Positions 62,056 to 64,000 of a stretch of 64,000 bases of DNA are shown one piece after another. Positions within the stretch are counted from its first letter, which is position 1, and the number at the start of each line of letters is the position of its first letter. Below the pieces are notes generated by a model. It had not been told where the DNA came from, did no database searches, and worked only from the letters and a program-made list of their open reading frames with translations. This stretch comes from JAACFF01 sp963807975 (lineage in GTDB: Bacteria > Chloroflexota > Anaerolineae > Promineifilales > Promineifilaceae): contig CAWEDV010000002.1 of assembly GCA_963807975.1 (NCBI GenBank), positions 186,001-250,000 on the forward strand, read 5' to 3'. A program made the position numbers and the translations under genes.

Positions 62056-62902
62056 ACGGTTTCTTGAGCGCAGCCTGATGGAGGCCGCTCAACTTGAAAC
62101 TGAGATAGGCAGGATCATCACGGTAGATTCCTACACGCGGTATCTCATATACGGGTAAGCCGACATTTCGTGCTGTTTCAACAAATGCAGCCTGATACCC
62201 GGCAGCGCGCACCGCCTCCGCTACGCGCCGGTCGTAATCGCCCGTTGGGTAGGCGAATAGATTCACTACTTGGCCCGTGATCGCTTCCAGATAACGTCTC
62301 GACTCCAGCAATTCGTGGGTCAAGGCAGCGTCATCGCAGCTTGTCAAAAAAGGGTGCGTAACCGTATGGCTGCCGATGGTAATCAGCGGATGTTGGCCAG
62401 CCGCAGACAACTGCTCCTCAGACATGCCGTCGAACAAGGCATGGGCATAAGCATCATAGGCGCCATCAGGCCACATCAGAGCGGCCAGTCTGCGGTTCGC
62501 CGGCAGCCAATTATGGGGATCGCGCACATGTTGGGTGGCAACAAAAAAAACCGCTGGCGCCGCGAAATACTCCAGCAGCGGAAGCACTTCCGTATAGTTT
62601 CCCACCAGCCCATCATCAAATGTAAGCAGCACCCCAGGGACGTCACCCTTCAGAAATGTTTCCACTGATAGGAAGGGGAACCGCTTGGAGAGCCACTCTA
62701 GAATCGTGGCAAATTGCACCTTGGTTAGTCCTGGCACCTGTACGGACTCAATATCGGATGGGTACTGGGAGACAACATTATGAAACTCAAGCACAAAGCG
62801 ACCATCACCGACCAAGAGCTTGCGAGATAAATCACTCCCCCCACTGCGCCACAGCAGCCAGACACCTTCATTTTGGAAGCGACTAATTGCTGGTCTCCTC
62901 AT
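62048..62902 (-). CDS. Polysaccharide deacetylase (NodB fold)
   Basis: 284 residues. NodB motif 1 VLLTFDDGLVGNY, motif 2 SHTVTHPFLTS (metal-binding His-x3-His), motif 3-like LFAYPTGDYDRRVAEAVRAAG; together these give the Asp-His-His metal site. No signal peptide, so a cytoplasmic or membrane-bound intermediate could be the substrate. It removes acetyl groups from N-acetyl sugars. Overlaps the downstream GT4 by 8 bases and the upstream GT4 by 20. Confidence 0.88.
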   Translation of the reverse strand: MRRPAISRFQNEGVWLLWRSGGSDLSRKLLVGDGRFVLEFHNVVSQYPSDIESVQVPGLTKVQFATILEWLSKRFPFLSVETFLKGDVPGVLLTFDDGLVGNYTEVLPLLEYFAAPAVFFVATQHVRDPHNWLPANRRLAALMWPDGAYDAYAHALFDGMSEEQLSAAGQHPLITIGSHTVTHPFLTSCDDAALTHELLESRRYLEAITGQVVNLFAYPTGDYDRRVAEAVRAAGYQAAFVETARNVGLPVYEIPRVGIYRDDPAYLSFKLSGLHQAALKKPYA

Positions 62903-64000
62903 CTATGCGGCGCAGCGGTTGTCCCCACGCAGCTTCCAGCCGCTGGCCAATAATCGCCTGCCAGCGCTCGAGCGTATACTCATGGGCCACACTTTGCGCC
63001 GCCTGAACCATTTTCGCAAAGGCATCAGGATCGGACAAAATTTTCAACACCGCCTCGGCTACAGCCTCGGACGAAACTTCATCCAACACCACACCCCGCT
63101 GCGATCCAATCAAATAGGGTAGGACCGATACATTGGTCGTGATCACCGGCAGCCCACAAGCCAACGCCTCTAATACTGCTTTTGGAAAGCCCTCTTTGGT
63201 TTTTGTCGGAAAAACAAAAAGATGGCACACCTGCAAAATGCGCAGCACTTCATCATGCTCTACATTACCATGAAACATTACTGCCTTCTGCAATCCCAAC
63301 CGCTTCACTTCCGCTTCCAGGTGCGGTCTTTCCTCTCCATCACCCACTATGTGCAAAACTGTATCAGGATACTCTGCCTGAATTTGGGGCAGAGCGCGAA
63401 CAGCATCGATCATATTCTTTCCACGGGAGACTCGGCCTACGGTAACAAGATGCGCCGTCTCGCCAGGATTCCAAGGAATCTTGATAGGAATCAGATTTAA
63501 TTCGGCTTCCGTCAAAGTGGTTGAGTGAATCCAGCTAATATGGGGATTGCGGGCCGATGGGGGTTGGTCGCCCCCGCCCGTGGCCATCACCACATTGCGT
63601 CCACCGGCAATTCGCTCCAGTACCCACAGCAACAGCCTGTCGGCTATCGTCACCGGTTCACCCCAAGTTCCACAATGGCGCACAAAGAGTGGTTTGCCTT
63701 GCAACCAAACCAGCAGTAGACCAATAAAACCTACATCTCCCGGAACAGGTGTATGGACACTATCTGCCCGGCGAATGCGATGCCACAAGTGTATTCCGTG
63801 TTGTGGCAACCAGATCAATAAGGCTAACTTTCGCCGTAAGCCGGTACCGGGAGGTTCCGGGACAGGTTTAACTTGAATGGATCTTCCCCTAAAAGCTACC
63901 AGATTCGGGGGTGGTTTCGAGCTGCTTTCAACAATGTCGAGCTCCGTGCTTGAAAATAAGCCCGACAGATGCTCCATTTGCTGAGGAAAACCGCCATTGT
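62883..64000 (-). CDS. Family 4 glycosyltransferase, 5'-truncated by window edge
   Basis: At least 371 codons. An ATG occurs at 63977, but the frame stays open to base 64000 and reads NGGFPQQMEHLSGLF, which is a typical GT4 N-terminal loop (GGF plus Q and HL), so the true start is outside. Donor-site motifs: LVTVGRVSRGKNMIDAV, LHIVGDGEERPHLEAEV and EGFPKAVLEALACGLPVITT. First visible gene of the minus-strand polysaccharide operon; more genes are expected to the right. Confidence 0.88.
   Translation of the reverse strand, partial: NGGFPQQMEHLSGLFSSTELDIVESSSKPPPNLVAFRGRSIQVKPVPEPPGTGLRRKLALLIWLPQHGIHLWHRIRRADSVHTPVPGDVGFIGLLLVWLQGKPLFVRHCGTWGEPVTIADRLLLWVLERIAGGRNVVMATGGGDQPPSARNPHISWIHSTTLTEAELNLIPIKIPWNPGETAHLVTVGRVSRGKNMIDAVRALPQIQAEYPDTVLHIVGDGEERPHLEAEVKRLGLQKAVMFHGNVEHDEVLRILQVCHLFVFPTKTKEGFPKAVLEALACGLPVITTNVSVLPYLIGSQRGVVLDEVSSEAVAEAVLKILSDPDAFAKMVQAAQSVAHEYTLERWQAIIGQRLEAAWGQPLRRIDEETSN

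Overview
Probable source: a Chloroflexota bacterium (Anaerolineae/Ardenticatenia-like). This is inferred from the gene repertoire, not from a marker gene: paired FAS1 domains, large secreted proteins built from SdrD-B, PKD, cadherin-like and DNRLRE modules, a CrtD/CruC-type carotenoid locus, and secreted proteins carrying a short Tyr-[Leu/Met]-Pro hydrophobic tail. Most of the window is GC-balanced to GC-rich; 9.87-12.4 kb is clearly AT-rich. No rRNA, tRNA, CRISPR array or phage module was seen.

Layout. 1-5 kb: end of an SDR/DUF2867 protein, a thioredoxin-fold-like protein without cysteines, a two-FAS1 secreted protein, and a DrrA/DrrB-type ABC exporter. 5.1-9.8 kb: a tight operon of an SRPBCC protein, a two-subunit molybdenum hydroxylase (IorA/IorB type) and a CrtD-like carotenoid desaturase. 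9.9-14.7 kb: an AT-rich opposite-strand pair (FAD oxidoreductase and SDR), then a wrecked cytochrome P450 end, a CruC-like glycosyltransferase, plsY and a wrecked CrtI-family end. This looks like a carotenoid tailoring locus that was invaded and partly lost. 14.9-17.8 kb: xylulokinase, a DUF1269 protein, an FmdB zinc ribbon and a strong bidirectional terminator.

17.8-23.5 kb (minus strand) holds the most interesting system: an asparagine-synthetase-like lasso cyclase lacking the glutaminase cysteine, a translationally coupled 90-residue precursor whose leader has Tyr-17, Pro-14, Leu-12 and Thr-2 relative to a Gly-Gly core with Glu8, and an HPr-kinase-like enzyme. A secreted beta-sandwich-like protein and a sugar transferase of reversed domain order follow. 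The B2 leader protease is absent, and the only PqqD-like (B1/RRE) candidate is 17 kb away.

23.6-45.3 kb is a surface-protein region: a 2512-residue SdrD-B/C25 peptidase, two alkaline-phosphatase fusion proteins sharing a perfectly length-matched 1066-bp inverted repeat, and, between them, two seven-repeat proteins, one coupled to the PqqD-like gene. Recombination between the inverted repeats would swap the C-terminal halves of the two phosphatases in frame. 45.5-64 kb is a polysaccharide locus: an amino-sugar nucleotide trio, a Wzz/BY-kinase, a PF14907-type nucleotidyltransferase, an orphan IS3 OrfA, then a chain of overlapping genes (methyltransferase, GT2, CapK/PaaK-like, GT4, CapA, a frameshifted O-antigen ligase, GNAT, GT4, deacetylase, GT4) running off the right edge.
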